This document shows positions 1 through 11,761 of a DNA stretch of 64,000 bases, piece by piece. Location of the stretch: contig JAULSU010000005.1 in NCBI GenBank assembly GCA_030512335.1, positions 62,001-126,000 of the forward strand. Reading direction: 5' to 3'. The position numbers and the translations under genes were made by a program. Below the pieces are notes generated by a model. It saw nothing but the letters and a program-made list of their open reading frames with translations, was not told the DNA's origin and made no database searches. The stretch's first letter is position 1. Every line of letters begins with the position of its first letter. Source of the stretch: Immersiella caudata (taxonomy: Eukaryota > Ascomycota > Sordariomycetes > Sordariales > Lasiosphaeriaceae).

Positions 1-595
1 TTCTGAGGATATGTCAGCGCCATGTACTCTCAGCCCAGGGGTAGTGAGCGAGCATACCAGGGCAGTGGCGATAGTTGACGTCAACGACGACGACGCCGGC
101 CTCGCGCATGCTGAGACATATCTGGGCTTCTGACTGAAGGTCGCCAAGGACAAACCCTCCACCTACAAGTTGGTCAGCCAGCATTATTGAACAGACGAGA
201 GGGGGAGACGCACCGTGATGGTTCATGTGCACAGGATAGGGGCCAGGGCCGAACCTGAGGGGGTCGGGATGGTACACCCGAACGGTGATGTTTGCGCCAT
301 CTTGCGAGCTCACAATGTGGTCGGCGACCCGCTCGTAGTGAGAGGAGTCGACGGCGATAGGCGAACGATACTTGTCCGGATTCGCACGCACGTCCTCCAG
401 CGGGATGGTATGAGCTGGAGGCTGTCTGGCAACCACGTCAACATAGTAGCGCAGGAACTCGGGGTCGAGCTTAGGGCGGATATGATCCTCGATGAGGTCC
501 TCGGGGGGAGCGGCTGGCTGCGGGTCGCTCTCAGCGGGCGAGTCCGAGCTAGAGCTCAGCTCATCGACCGTGATGCCCGACTCAAGGCTGGCCAT
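1..595 (-). CDS. alpha/beta hydrolase fold-3 protein, 5' part (runs off the left edge)
   Basis: Partial gene, complement(join(<1..2,58..162,214..595)). The ATG at 595 follows no better upstream start. Two introns (163-213 and 3-57) have GT and AG ends, and removing the first one restores the oxyanion-hole motif HHGGGF, split across the junction as CAT CAC G / GT GGA GGG. Residues NYRHCPE after it match the conserved DYRLAPE block of the hormone-sensitive-lipase-like hydrolases. The N-terminal 60 residues are acidic and low complexity. The catalytic Ser, Asp and His would lie beyond the window. The family hydrolyses esters or lactones of small molecules; the substrate cannot be told. No signal peptide is seen, so a cytosolic enzyme is likely. 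The family call is firm, the substrate open. Confidence 0.85.
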
Positions 596-2555
596 CTTCC
601 CTTCACTCCTCTCCGTCTCGGCGCGCAAGGAACGAGGTGCTGATGAGAAAAGGGAACTGCGCGGGATGCAGATAAGCAAAGAGCAATGAGGTCACAGTGG
701 AGGAGCTAAACCCATCACCCCGCTTTCCGCTCTGCCGCTGACGTCCTCTTCGGCAAATCTCATCCCAAGACCCGGCAGCGGCGCGGCTCGGGAGGTCAAC
801 GACACCCCAACCACAAAACATGAGGCTCTGGAGTCCATGGTTCTCCATGTCACCGGTATTTAGAACCCTGGCTGCGGCAAGCATATCGTCCTTGTCTTTG
901 TGCATCCTGTCTTGGGGAAAAGCAGCAAAAAGTCGCGGCGGCGAACAGACACGCCTTATGTCGAGTGGAATTGCTTCGAATGTGCGCGCTTAGCCACGCC
1001 CGTGCGTGCGCCATCGTGTTGCTGAATCGTCGAACGCCCGGCCCATCCCCGTGAAATCTTAGCACTCCGCGCTTGTCGCCGATATGTGAGGATCGAGGTG
1101 CGCTGCGCACGTAGTAGTGAGATGCGGGGGCCTCGCGCGAAGAGGATAAAGGCGCTTGTGTACTGTTAGGCGATCGAACTGAAGTTGATACCAGGAGGTG
1201 GGTGATCTTTTCCAACCCCGTTGCCGAACATTCTGCGGACATGGGCCGAAAACGGACCCACCTTGCCGGGCCAACCCGACCGAGCCACGCCGCGTGCACC
1301 GTTCGGTCTTGAAAACGTCAGTGCTCATCTGTGTGGACAGCGGCGTCACAGGTCTCCCATCTCGCGACCACCAGCCGGATCCCAGTGCGGACCAACAAGT
1401 GGCGCCCAGAGACGGGCTGGCGGCACTCCGGGCTTCGCGTCGCCCCTCCAATCCGGAGACGCGTGGGCGCGACAACCACGATAGAGCCAAGACAGCACCC
1501 GCAAGCCCCGCCATGAGCCTCGCTTAACCTTCCCCGTTTCGAGCTAGATTTCCGCCCAGTATTGACGACATCGAGACGTAATTTGTCGCCCGCCGAAGCA
1601 TTTCGACCTTTCAGGCAAGGCCCCCGATAATCGTTTCCGGGTTAAACGCCGTCGCTAGTTCTGGTGGACGCGAACCAGTCTCGCTGCGGAAGAAGCGAGA
1701 GCCAAGGCCGTTTTGCATGTGCGCGCGGCGAACCGCATTCGAATTCGATGAGAACAGTCAAAGAAGTGTGTGCAGTGTGCAAGAAGTGCTGGGCAGTCGA
1801 GGATGTCGGCACGAGGATTTCGGATTCTGTTGTGCAACGCGCATGGTGTTCGGTGGATTTTCTCTGGATGCCACGGCACTGAAGCTTTTTTTCTCGCCTA
1901 TTCTTCCCTCCTTTGCAGTGTGTGCAGGTGCGGATCCACCCCCACGTGGCCTGCCGTTCCCGTGTCAAAGTGAGCCTCTCGCTTGATTTGACCTGGAAGA
2001 GCCGACACCATCTCATACCCTGCAACCTGTGACTACTCGGGTCGCCTGGTGAGGTTTTGCAAGTTACCTATTTGAAGTGGAGGCATACTCTGACCGCCCG
2101 CCATGGAACCGATTCTTCAGAATCGCATCTTTTGGATGCGCTCTGGCAGTCACTCCACGCCTCCACGGCACCTTCCATGAGCTGTCACAGTGCACATTCC
2201 CACCGAGGCATCGCACCTTCCACCCATCGGAAGGGCCAGCTCTGACGATTCCCAAGGCGCCACGCATTCCCCGCGCATTCATCTTGCGACCGAGGAATTG
2301 ACCGCGGACGAAAGCAACGAACCGATACCCAGTACTCACCCAGTCGGCGCGTACGCGTGCCAACGTCAGATGAATTGGACAGCGTTGATCATTCACCAAG
2401 ACCAACAGCCGAAACGTCCCGTTGGCAGTGAATCGAATCCAACAGTTCATTCTCTCCAAATTTACTCGCTCAGGATTTAAGCTCTCCCCAGCATCCTCTT
2501 CGTCGAACCCGACCTGCAAAGCCCCAACGACGCCACAACAATCGGACGCGCCACC
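596..2555. other. intergenic region between divergent genes
   Basis: About 2 kb between the hydrolase (leftward) and the carotenoid oxygenase (rightward). The open frames here (up to about 150 codons) have no recognisable motif, no consistent splice sites and a composition like random GC-rich sequence. It most likely holds two promoters and 5' UTRs. I see no RNA gene or transposon remnant. Confidence 0.5.
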
Positions 2556-4451
2556 ATGGATCTCTTCGGCGACGACACCCCAGCGCAGCCGACCCGACGC
2601 GCGGAAGGAGATGAAGATGCCGACTTCAAAGCGATTGTCAATAATCTCACCACCGCTGCATACAAAGAGTGGCCCAACGAAGCCGGCGTAAGTTCCTTAT
2701 CCCAACCCCTCGACGGTGGGCTGCATCTAACATGAATCCAGTTCGACGGCCTCACCGAGGAGCGTGGTCCTATCGAAATCCCTGTATCCGGTCACATTCC
2801 CCCGTGGGCGACTGGTAGCCTCTTCCGAACTGGCCCCGGCATCTACAAAGTCGAGGACACAGTGGTCGGCACCTTCCGCACAAATCACTGGTTCGATGGC
2901 CTCGCGCACACCCATCGGTTTGACATCGTGCCGGATCACGATGCAGCAAAGGGAAGCGGCGTCAAAGTCTTCTACTCGTCCCGTCGACAGTCAGATCAGA
3001 TGATGGAGCACGTCCGGAAGCACGGCGATCGGAAGTACTTCAGCTTCGCTCAACGCCGCGACCCATGTCTTGGTCTTTTCGCCAAAGTGATGAGCACCTG
3101 GAGGGCTATCCGAGCGAGCCCAGAGGACCGAGGCATCGAAAATATCAGCGTCGCCGTTCATACCGACATGCCTTGGCCTGTCAGCGCGGCAAATCCGATC
3201 CCTGGCCCTCAACCGGAGCTGTCTGAGGGCCAAAAAAGCCAGGCGCCGTTAAGCCAAGGAGGGCACCGAGCTGGTCTTCTTCAGAACGTATGGATCACAA
3301 CCGACAACGCCGGACTGAAACGCTTCGATCCCGATACCCTGGAGCCGATAGGCTTTGCTGCTCAGCAGAACCTCCATCCCGACTTGGTTGGTCCGACCTC
3401 AAGCGCCCATGCTCAGAGAGATCCCATCACTGGTGACGTCTTCAACTTCAACCTTCAGTTCGGACGCCAACCAACCTACCGCATATTCCGAGTCAGTGCC
3501 TCCACTGGAGAAACTGAGATTCTGGCTGCCATCAATGGACCTGGTATCCGTCCAGCATACATCCACAGCTTTTACCTCACCCCCAGCTTCGTCGTTCTAT
3601 GCGTTCCCAGCTCGCACCTTGGCTTGGGAGGTCTTAAGGTCCTATGGGAGCGCAACCTCCTCGACGCCATTGAGCCTTTTGACACGAGCAAGAAGTGCAA
3701 GTGGTTTGTTGTCGACCGCCTGCACGGCAAGGGGCTGGTGGAGCAGTTTGAAACGGATGCTGGGTTCTTCTTTCACACCGTCAACGCGTTCGAGGAGATC
3801 CCCGACCCCAAAACGGGCGAGGGTACCCTTATTTGCGACGTTGTCGACTACCCAACACTCGATGTGATGTACGGCCTGTACTACGATGTCTTGCTCCAGC
3901 GTAACGACGCTGACAAGGAGTTCTTTGGCAACCCTACCACCTCAGAGAACGCCATGGCACGCCTGACTCGCTACCACATTCCCTTATCCGGGTATCTGAC
4001 CGATGACGAGAAGGTCGACGAAAAGGTCACTCCGGCCATCCAGAAGGCCTTCACAATTCCGGCACCACACGCGGGTGAACTCCCAGCCATCAATCCGCGT
4101 TTCGTAACGAAGTGTTACCGCTATGTTTATAGTCTCGCCCACCTCGGACGCAGCACCGCTGCAGATTCGATCGTCAAGACGGATATAGAGACCCGGGAGG
4201 CCTTGTTCTGGAACATCTCCCCCGGTCACAACCCCGGCGAAGCCATCTTTATCCCTCGCCCTGGTGGGTCGGAGGAAGATGACGGGGTGTTGTTGAGCAT
4301 TGTGTTGGACGGGAAGAAGAAGACGAGTTATCTCGTGTGTCTCGATGCAAGGACAATGAAGGAACTGGGACGTGCGGAGATGGGATTCGCGGTGGGCCTG
4401 GGGTTCCACGGGGTGCATGTGGCAGGGGATCTTGGGACGTTGAGCTGTTGA
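2556..4451 (+). CDS. carotenoid cleavage oxygenase (RPE65/CCD family)
   Basis: join(2556..2687,2742..4451), 613 aa, one 54-nt intron (GTAAGT...CCAG). The start lies in a good context (CCACCATGG). The four iron-binding histidines of the seven-bladed propeller are all present: H267 (SSAHAQRD), H319 (YIHSFYL), H389 (FFHTVNAFE) and H600 (GLGFHGVHV). Family signatures near the N-terminus include GSLFRTGPGIYKV and HWFDGLAHTHRF. These non-haem Fe(II) enzymes split a carotenoid or stilbene double bond with O2 to give aldehydes. The length and the N-terminal motifs fit the torulene-cleaving group (CarT of Fusarium, CAO-2 of Neurospora, making beta-apo-4'-carotenal for neurosporaxanthin) better than the longer CarX group, but this is inference from memory. 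No other carotenoid gene lies in the window. No membrane segment is seen. Confidence 0.92.
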
Positions 4452-4879
4452 GGGTTACATATCGGTAGGTTTGTGGTTGTTCCATGCCGTTATGTTACAC
4501 ACGCACATTACATAGATAGCCACAGCACTGCTTGAAGCCTTTGTGCACCTTGTGGGATGACACGCGACGCTGCCTGGACGGCAAGGACTGGACGCGCAAT
4601 CGCGGCACTCACAATGCGCACAACTAGGCATACAAGTCATTGGTTGTTCGAGCCAGCAAGTCCTTCGGAGTGCCACTCTGTGGATGATTCGTTCCACGGG
4701 CGATTAATCAAGATGCCGCGCTGCGCCGTACTCTTGCCGGGGCCTCGCCACATTTAGCGGACTGCAACCCTATTGAGCCGAAAACACGGTGTCAATCGGG
4801 TAACATAAGTTCTCCCAAGATACAGTGGACTGGCTGTATGAAGCTTTGCTCTCTTTCGCAAGCGGCCTTTTCGGGAACC
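4452..4879. other. intergenic region, tandem genes
   Basis: 428 bases between the oxygenase stop and the DUF3433 start, both on the plus strand. It must hold the terminator of the first gene and the promoter of the second. No ORF or repeat stands out. Confidence 0.5.
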
Positions 4880-7800
4880 ATGGTCTCGAGGTGGTTCAAT
4901 GGGCCAAGAGGCGTTTGGCGCCGCGACAAGAGTGCAACCCGACCGAACTATCGTCCTGTCTTACTCAAGCTGCCATTCTTACTTGGTTTCTTGGCCTACC
5001 TTTGCCTCTTGCTTGGAGTCTTGGAGTGGAGTTGTCGGAAACTGCCGACCTCGAACGGCGACCAGACAGCCCCTGAGGGCTCACCCCCTGATGGATGGGT
5101 GATCATGCATACGGCTCCGCTGGTTCACGCGCGGAGGGCTTTGGTAGCCCCGACACCTACGCCGATTCCGAGGATGAGGAGACCCGTTGTGGCCAAGCAT
5201 AATACGAGCGATCGCCACGTTGACGCACCACGACCGCCAGCTACATTCGGTGGTCGGGTGGGCTTCGCGCCAGAGTATCTTCATCTACTCGGCGTTGGCC
5301 AGCTGCAAAACTCGTCACATGGAAGTTGGAACGCCTCTGTCACAGCTAACGGCACAACGAACAACTTCCTTGCGAGAAGACATCCAGGGTGACCCCAGTT
5401 CGCAAGCTTCAGCGGCCCGGAGGTGGGCTTGCTTTTTGAGATGCTCCGGCCGACGATCTCACGCTCACCAAAGATTACAGTGGCATGGACGTGGACAAGA
5501 TACCATGGGGTGCTTCGATCATCAGATTCATGCCAGCCCGCCCGTTGCGCAGCTTCGACTGCCGGAGGAGAGGGCCCGAAATCGCAAAGGTCGGCGCTGC
5601 GTTTGGCCTGGCTACTTGTAACGGGCCCTCGATTGTGTTCCACGACGATGCTTGCTGGGATGTTTGGGCCGCCCTAGCCCAGAGACAAGCTGCTATTCAA
5701 CAGCAACGGACTGAACCATGGCTATTTTTTGAAGAGGTTTCCACCGACACCTTCTGGGGGACTGTGGAGCGGTGTGCCGGTCCAGTAGAAAGGGAATTCC
5801 ACAATGCCGGAGGCGCCGTGGTAGAAGTGCTCCCGCCCCTCGGAGAACCCACCAATATAATCATGAACGACAAAAGCGGTCAGCCGTACACGACAATCCA
5901 CGCTTACAAGGTCGTCGCCACCGAAACAGGCGTTGATGGGCGCCTAACCACACGAACCATCGTACGAGACGGAAGCGTAACGCCCCTATCCCGAGTCACC
6001 ACCATCACCGAGTTCAACGCTCAGGACTCCCCTGTCACCACTTACACCGCCCAGCTCCTCACTTACACTGACTCCAATGGTGTGGCATTTACCACTTCAA
6101 CCCGCCGCATTGTTGCATCTCAAACTCTCATCACCCAACGCGATGTCAACGGCGTGCCCGTCACCACATTCGCTCTCGATCTCACCCCTGAGCCGACCGA
6201 CCCTCTCCACCCCATCGTCATTACAAAAACCGACGCCCAAGGTCGACCAACCGCTACGGTCACCCTAAGTCCCAAGCTTCCCAAGTCGCCCGGCGGGCCG
6301 TTCTCCAAACCAGACTCTAACGCTGACGGCGGCGTTTACATCCTCTCTCGCACCGACTACTACCTCCTCTTATTCATACCCGTTTTCTGCACGGTAGTCG
6401 TTTCCATCTTGGCTGAGATGGTATCATCTAATCTCCATAGTTTGCTTCCTTTTCAGCAGATGACTAAGTCAGGAGGAGCGTCCGCTCGAGAGAGTCTATT
6501 GTTTCCGAGGGGTGGAATCAACGGTTTTGTTCACGCTGTCAGATTGGCGAAGAGAGGGGAACCTCTCTCCTTACTGGCGCAGAGCATGGTGGCGGTTTCA
6601 GCTGTGATCACGGCACTATCGAGTGAAGCCGTAGGTATCGGATTAGGTGGAAGTTGTACGAGGGATGACTTTAATGGGTGTTACATGGAGATGGCGATAT
6701 TCCTGCCGCCGGCGAGGGCGTTGCAAGTGCTATTGGCTGTGGATTTGGCGATTGCACTATGCATGGCGTGGCTGTTATGGGGCTGGAAGTCAGGAATTTC
6801 GATGCCTCCTGGGAGTGTGATGGCCACCGGGGCGCTGGCGCGAAGTGAGGATTTGAGGTGGCTGGTTAGGGGTATCGGTGGTGGCGGACAGGGCGGAAGG
6901 GTCGAGGATAAGGTAATACTAGCGGGGTTGGGAGGCTGGAGGTTTGTGTTGGACGAGTTCAAGAACCCGTGCAAAGGAGTGATGGAGTATGGGATTGTGC
7001 CGAGGGCTGGTTCAGGGATAGTGTTGGCATCTGGGACTCCTGCCTTTGGGAAGGGGGCAAGACTGTATCGAAGCTTCACCAAAGCATCCCCGGCAACGTT
7101 CAACGCCATCAAGCGAGCACCTACACATGCGGCACGCCTTCTGCCATCCAGGTGGTCCGTTGGATACCCGAAAAAGGAGCGGATATCCGACTGCTGCGCC
7201 CTCTTGTTCATGTGGGGACTTGTCATTCTCATCACCTACTACAACGCCATCGAATCTCCTGACACGCCCTTCGAGCGGTTTATGGACGAGCAAGACTTTG
7301 GTGTCAGGATCCTGTTCACGGCTTTTGGTGTGTTGCTGACCTTCTTTTGGGACCACTACTACTCTCGTAAGTGTCCTGTCCTTCATCTCTACGCTTCTGT
7401 CACTAACAGCGTCCACAACTAACAGGAGTCACAACCCGCGAACCTTACCGCCTCCTATCTCGACCCCACGGTGCCACATTCTCAACGCTAACCATATCTC
7501 CACCCACCACCGTCTTCGTCGGTTTCTTCACCTCCCTGCTCCGGTTCGAGATATTCCCATCTATCGTGGCATTCTCCAACATCCTTTCCAAGTTCATACC
7601 CGTCCTTCTTTCCAATGTCCCGTTTTCCCCAATCCAAACATGGGAGCTACACATGGGCTGTGCCTGGACCTCGGTAGCAAGTCTGTCGTTCATCAGTCTC
7701 GCTTTGGTATGGGGGTTACTATTTGTGAAGTATCCCGCTATGCCGATCGATCCAGGGAGCTTGGTTGGGCAGGTGTATTACCTCTGTGACTCGGAGGAAG

Positions 7801-7991
7801 TCTTGGAAGAGTTTACTGACGTGGGAAAGGAGGGAGGAAAAGGTGGGCGGAGGCTGGTGAAAAAGAAAAAGGGGAACATGATGCCGAGGAGATATGGGTT
7901 TGGGAGAACAATTAGGGGCTCTGGGTGGAAGGGGGTAGGCGTCTTTCTAAAAGTAACGGAGCTAGAGGGGAAAACCGGCGGAAAGGTGTGA
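4880..7991 (+). CDS. DUF3433 multi-pass membrane protein
   Basis: join(4880..5388,5481..7366,7426..7991), about 986 aa. The ATG at 4880 (AACCATGG context) is preferred over an in-frame ATG at 4838. The first intron (92 nt) ends CTCACCAAAGATTACAG and keeps frame at phase 2; the second (59 nt) is GTAAGT...CTAACAG. A membrane segment lies near residues 28-45 (LPFLLGFLAYLCLLLGVL). A Thr/Ser-rich outside region with repeats such as VTTITEF and ITQRDVNG follows. A second hydrophobic cluster (YYLLLFIPVFCTVVVSIL, LQVLLAVDLAIALCMAWLLW) and a third near the C-terminus (CALLFMWGLVILITYYNAI, SLSFISLALVWGLLFV) complete it. This layout matches fungal DUF3433 proteins, whose function is unknown; a plasma-membrane or wall role is a guess. 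The 5' end of the model is the least certain part, and the first exon might contain a further intron. Confidence 0.75.
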
Positions 7992-9490
7992 TGATGATGG
8001 CGTTGCTGACAGCGGCCGCAGCAGATAAATATGTGTCACTGTCCAAGAACTAACTCTCTTCCCTGAAAAAGATGCTGATGCATTTGATCCACAAGTTCTC
8101 TGATTGCAGCTTTCCGGTCATGAGGAACACATCATTTTTCGAGGCTTATCTGTCTTAATACCACAGCCTCCCACAACGCAGCGCCATCTCCGGCGTCTCC
8201 ATTCCCGACGCCCTGGCTGAAAGCTTCTATATACCCCTTATCGTCACTTCCACCCTTGATCTCTCCCCTGAGCTCTCATTCATATGGTGATCTGACGCTG
8301 ACGGGGTTTGTTAGTTTACCGAGACCGATAGTCGCTTTGGCATTCTGAGCAGCCCATCTTGGAATCGAAGCCGCCCTTAGCATTGATCTTCGCCTGCGCC
8401 TTGACCCCAAAATTCTTGCCATCCTCCTCTTGGCCTTGGTTAGACGAGGCTAAATGCTCGCACATGTGTTGAAGGGTATCCGCACGGGCGGGGCCTAGCT
8501 CTCGAACTGCAGTTTTGGTAGAGAAAACGAAGCGGGAGGTTTTAGTTGGGCTAAGAGGGTGGAGCGAGACGGGCAGAAAGAGACTGGCGACCTCGACGCT
8601 GGGGCTATTCGCTCTTTCTACCCACATCAACAGTACCCAAGGTAGCGAGAATGGAAAGGTATATTCTAGAATATCTGCTAGGATGGCTATTGGCCGTGGT
8701 TGTGGAGGTCTTGATGCGAATGACGTTTACAAGTCGCGGATAGCCAGCAACAATCTTCAACAGTGAGGAGACTAGGTACTCCATGAGACGCATTGCGACG
8801 TCCGCCGTCAATTCCTGGGAGTTCATGCCCGCCCCCTTTCCCACTGTCCCCCAACCGCCCGAGTACATAAGGATGGGTAACTTGCAGCACATGTCTGGGA
8901 AGTAAACCGGTTGACTGAAATCGGGCCTCATACATGGATCCACATTCTCTTACTCCAAGCTTCCAGCTCACGAAAGACTAGCACAATATTTGTCAACACC
9001 GGTTTGTGTCGTTCTCACAATCCCTTCAAACGCGCCATCGCCGCTCCGTCATCGACACGCGAACCCACGCCGCCCACACTTTGCTGACAATCACTTAGAC
9101 AATGGACGGTGCACCCACGTCATTCGCTCCTGTCCCCTCGGTCCTCTGGCTCTCTAATTCTCACGGGCTTCAATTTGGGCAAACAGAAGCCTCAAGCTGT
9201 GGGCCTCGTCCTCCACGACGTCGGCTAGGGCGACTTCCTCTCTCCACTTGTCACCCTGGATCGAGGCTTTAGAGTGCATGGCAACTTCGCAGCGTCGGAC
9301 TGTGTAAGTGCCCGCTCGGATTGTTGCGTATTGGCGGGCTTTCCGGAGTGGATGGACCAGACAGCTGGATGGTTATGCTGTTTCATCCGGCGCACAAGCG
9401 TGGAGACCATGCATGGTAAACGCGGTTCTGTTATTTGGTAGATCCCTTCTTCCGGCCGTGAGATGATGTTGGCCCTCGATATTGGTGCTT
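7992..9490. other. intergenic region; possible small minus-strand gene at about 8316-8850
   Basis: 1.5 kb between convergent genes. On the minus strand two stretches look slightly gene-like. One starts at an ATG at about 8850 (MNSQELTADVAMRLMEYLV) and runs to a possible donor GTAAAC. The other is a 100-codon stretch ending at 8316 with a Cys-containing tail (KMGCSECQSDY). I could not find a splice junction that joins them in one frame, so no gene is called. The rest has no feature I can support. Confidence 0.25.
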
Positions 9491-11761
9491 TCAGTCATTG
9501 CTTTGCGGGGCCCACTCCTTGTCGTACAGCATCGACACCCAGTACAGATCGTGGCCGACGAGACCGCGTTCCCTGACGTAGCGCATTCGTGCAACTGCGT
9601 CTGTTAGTATCCACCTGCGGTGGAACAGGAAAATAGACATACCTCGTTCTGGATCATGTGCCAAGGTTGCCGTCCTCCACACAAAGTTGACCTGCTCGTC
9701 GGTGAGGTTCGCGGCCTTGGCCAGTTCTTGCCTCCCAGCCACGTTGTGCGGCAGCGAAAAGGGAATGACGCCCTTGTTGATGAAATGGAAATGGGCAAGC
9801 ATCGTCTGCGCACCAGTGTGATGAGCTCGGATGCTCTCCGGGTTGGCATATCGAGTCTGTTCATCCTATGTCAGCGCTGCCCCTCAGTTGAGCCCGTGAG
9901 CGCGCCTACCTTCATATCATACTGCCTCGCCGTCTCCTCATCTCTCCTGGTCATCATGGCACAGCTGTGCAGCAGCACAAACATGGCGTAGTAAATCGTC
10001 AGCCAGTAATCCCTCCTCTTCGCCAGCACCAACTCGTTGAGCTGCTTCAGCACCGCTTTGCTCCACGGCCGTAGGAAGGTGGTGTAATTGATACACTCAA
10101 ACTGGGCCGTCATGATCATGGGCATGGGCACCTTGCCATTGTGCAGACTGTCCTCGCTCTCGATGGCCTGTCCGCCGAGCTTATCCTCACCGCATATGTG
10201 CACGGGGTTGCTGATTAGGCGGCAAATGACCCACAAGCGGAAGGTATTTCCCAGCAAACTCCTCTCCTCGGGTGTCTTTGCGCTCCCGATGTGTCGAAAG
10301 GCCTTTGTGTACGTCTCCCACAGCAGCAAGTCCTCGTTGCCCACGGTGCTGAGGATGAAGTCGGAGATAATGCGCTCGACGTACTCCTTCATGTCAGCTG
10401 CCGTGGCATGCATGTCGGCCAAGGCGTACGGGGGAACGGGGACCGTCTTCTTTCCGTGGGGCGTCATCCACTGCTCCTCCAGCAGATCGCCCTCGACTGG
10501 TGTGAATTTCCGCACGGGGAACCGAAATGGTAGCCGGATGTGGTTGGGGGATACGGTGATCCAGCGTATCTCGGGTGAGGCCCAGTCGTTCTTGGGGATG
10601 TCGATGATGTCCATGCTTTGCCATCGTCGAGAGTAGACTTGGTAAGGCGCTCGCTGTTCGCGGTAGAGAGAGGCGTCGGTGATGATGTAGCGGTAGCACG
10701 GCATCTTGCACAACGTGGGACCCGTGATGGACTTGCAGGTGAGACAGGGTCCGTAGGGGTCCGACTCGTCGGGGTTGCAGCGCCCGCGGTTCATGCGGCA
10801 GCGGATGCAGGATTTGAGGATGCGCGTGAGCGCCGTGTTTCGCTTCTTGGTCTCATCGGTGTATGCGCCACGGCGTTTGGGGCCGCGGGGGGTCGAGGAG
10901 GAGGACGAGGGGGAGGAGGGGTCTCGGGTCGAGGAGTGGGAGCGTTTGGACGGCGGCTTGTTGGGGTCGGTGGGAGGTTTCGCTTTTTTACGGCGGTTGA
11001 TGCGCTGCGACAAGGTTAGCTGCGGCGGGATAGACAATGGGAGAAAGCGAAGAAGAGGGGGGACAGACAGGAGGGAGGGTCCAGGTCTTGCTGCAAGGCC
11101 CGAGATGCGAAGGTTCGCCATTCGCGGTTTGGCGGGTGGCGGACGGCCCCGCGAGGACAGAGGGATTGTTGACGGCGGCAGAGCGCGTGGAAGAGGCCGA
11201 GCCCGAGCTAGATCCGGGTGTTTCGCCGGCCGGAGAGCCTCGGGCGCTCGTGTGTCGGGACGACGAGGAGTCGCGCGAAATGTCCATGTGGACCGAGAGG
11301 CGGTCGACGTTCAATGGGCCGATGCTCTGTGGGGTCAATCCGGCCTGCGACGAGGACGAGTCGGCATCCGACGAGCGGAGAGAGGAACGGTCAAGGTCAA
11401 CTTGCACCCAGTCGGTGACGTCGTCGTCGCGGGTGCTGGCTCGACTTCTTGGCGCGCCGATCTCAATCTGCGTCCACATTCCTGTGCCCGCGCCCCCGCC
11501 CGCGCCTACACCTGTCGCGGGGTCCAGGTCCATGCTCATGCCCAAATCGAGGTCGAGGTCCAGGCTCAGGTCCGACGCGGCGAAGGATGCCACCGACGAC
11601 GCGCCGTACTGCGCCCGGTGGAATGCGCTGTCAGGCGGCACAAGGTGTTGGTCAAAAGCCCACGCTGCGTCGCTGTCGGGGCGCGACGGCGAGTGCGCGT
11701 GTGTGGCAAAGAGGTTGGGCGAGAGATAACCGACTGGGCTGCGCGCATATTGGGAGTCCAT
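9491..11761 (-). CDS. Zn(II)2Cys6 fungal transcription factor
   Basis: complement(join(9491..9594,9643..9865,9910..11004,11069..11761)), 704 aa. The three introns are 64 nt (GTCTGT donor, GCTAAC branch, GTCGCAG acceptor), 44 nt and 48 nt, and all phases agree. The binuclear zinc cluster spans residues 297-330 with cysteines 297, 300, 307, 318, 321 and 330 (SCIRCRMNRGRCNP...YGPCLTC), the spacing of Gal4-type factors. A basic stretch (RRKKAKPP and RGPKRRG) just before it can serve as nuclear signal and DNA-contact region. The N-terminal 230 residues are acidic, Ser/Asp-rich and low complexity, as in activation domains. The C-terminal half is alpha-helical with no further known domain. The zinc cluster sits unusually far from the N-terminus. 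Target genes cannot be deduced. The ATG at 11761 is the first in frame; the codon frame further upstream starts only with GTG. Confidence 0.88.
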
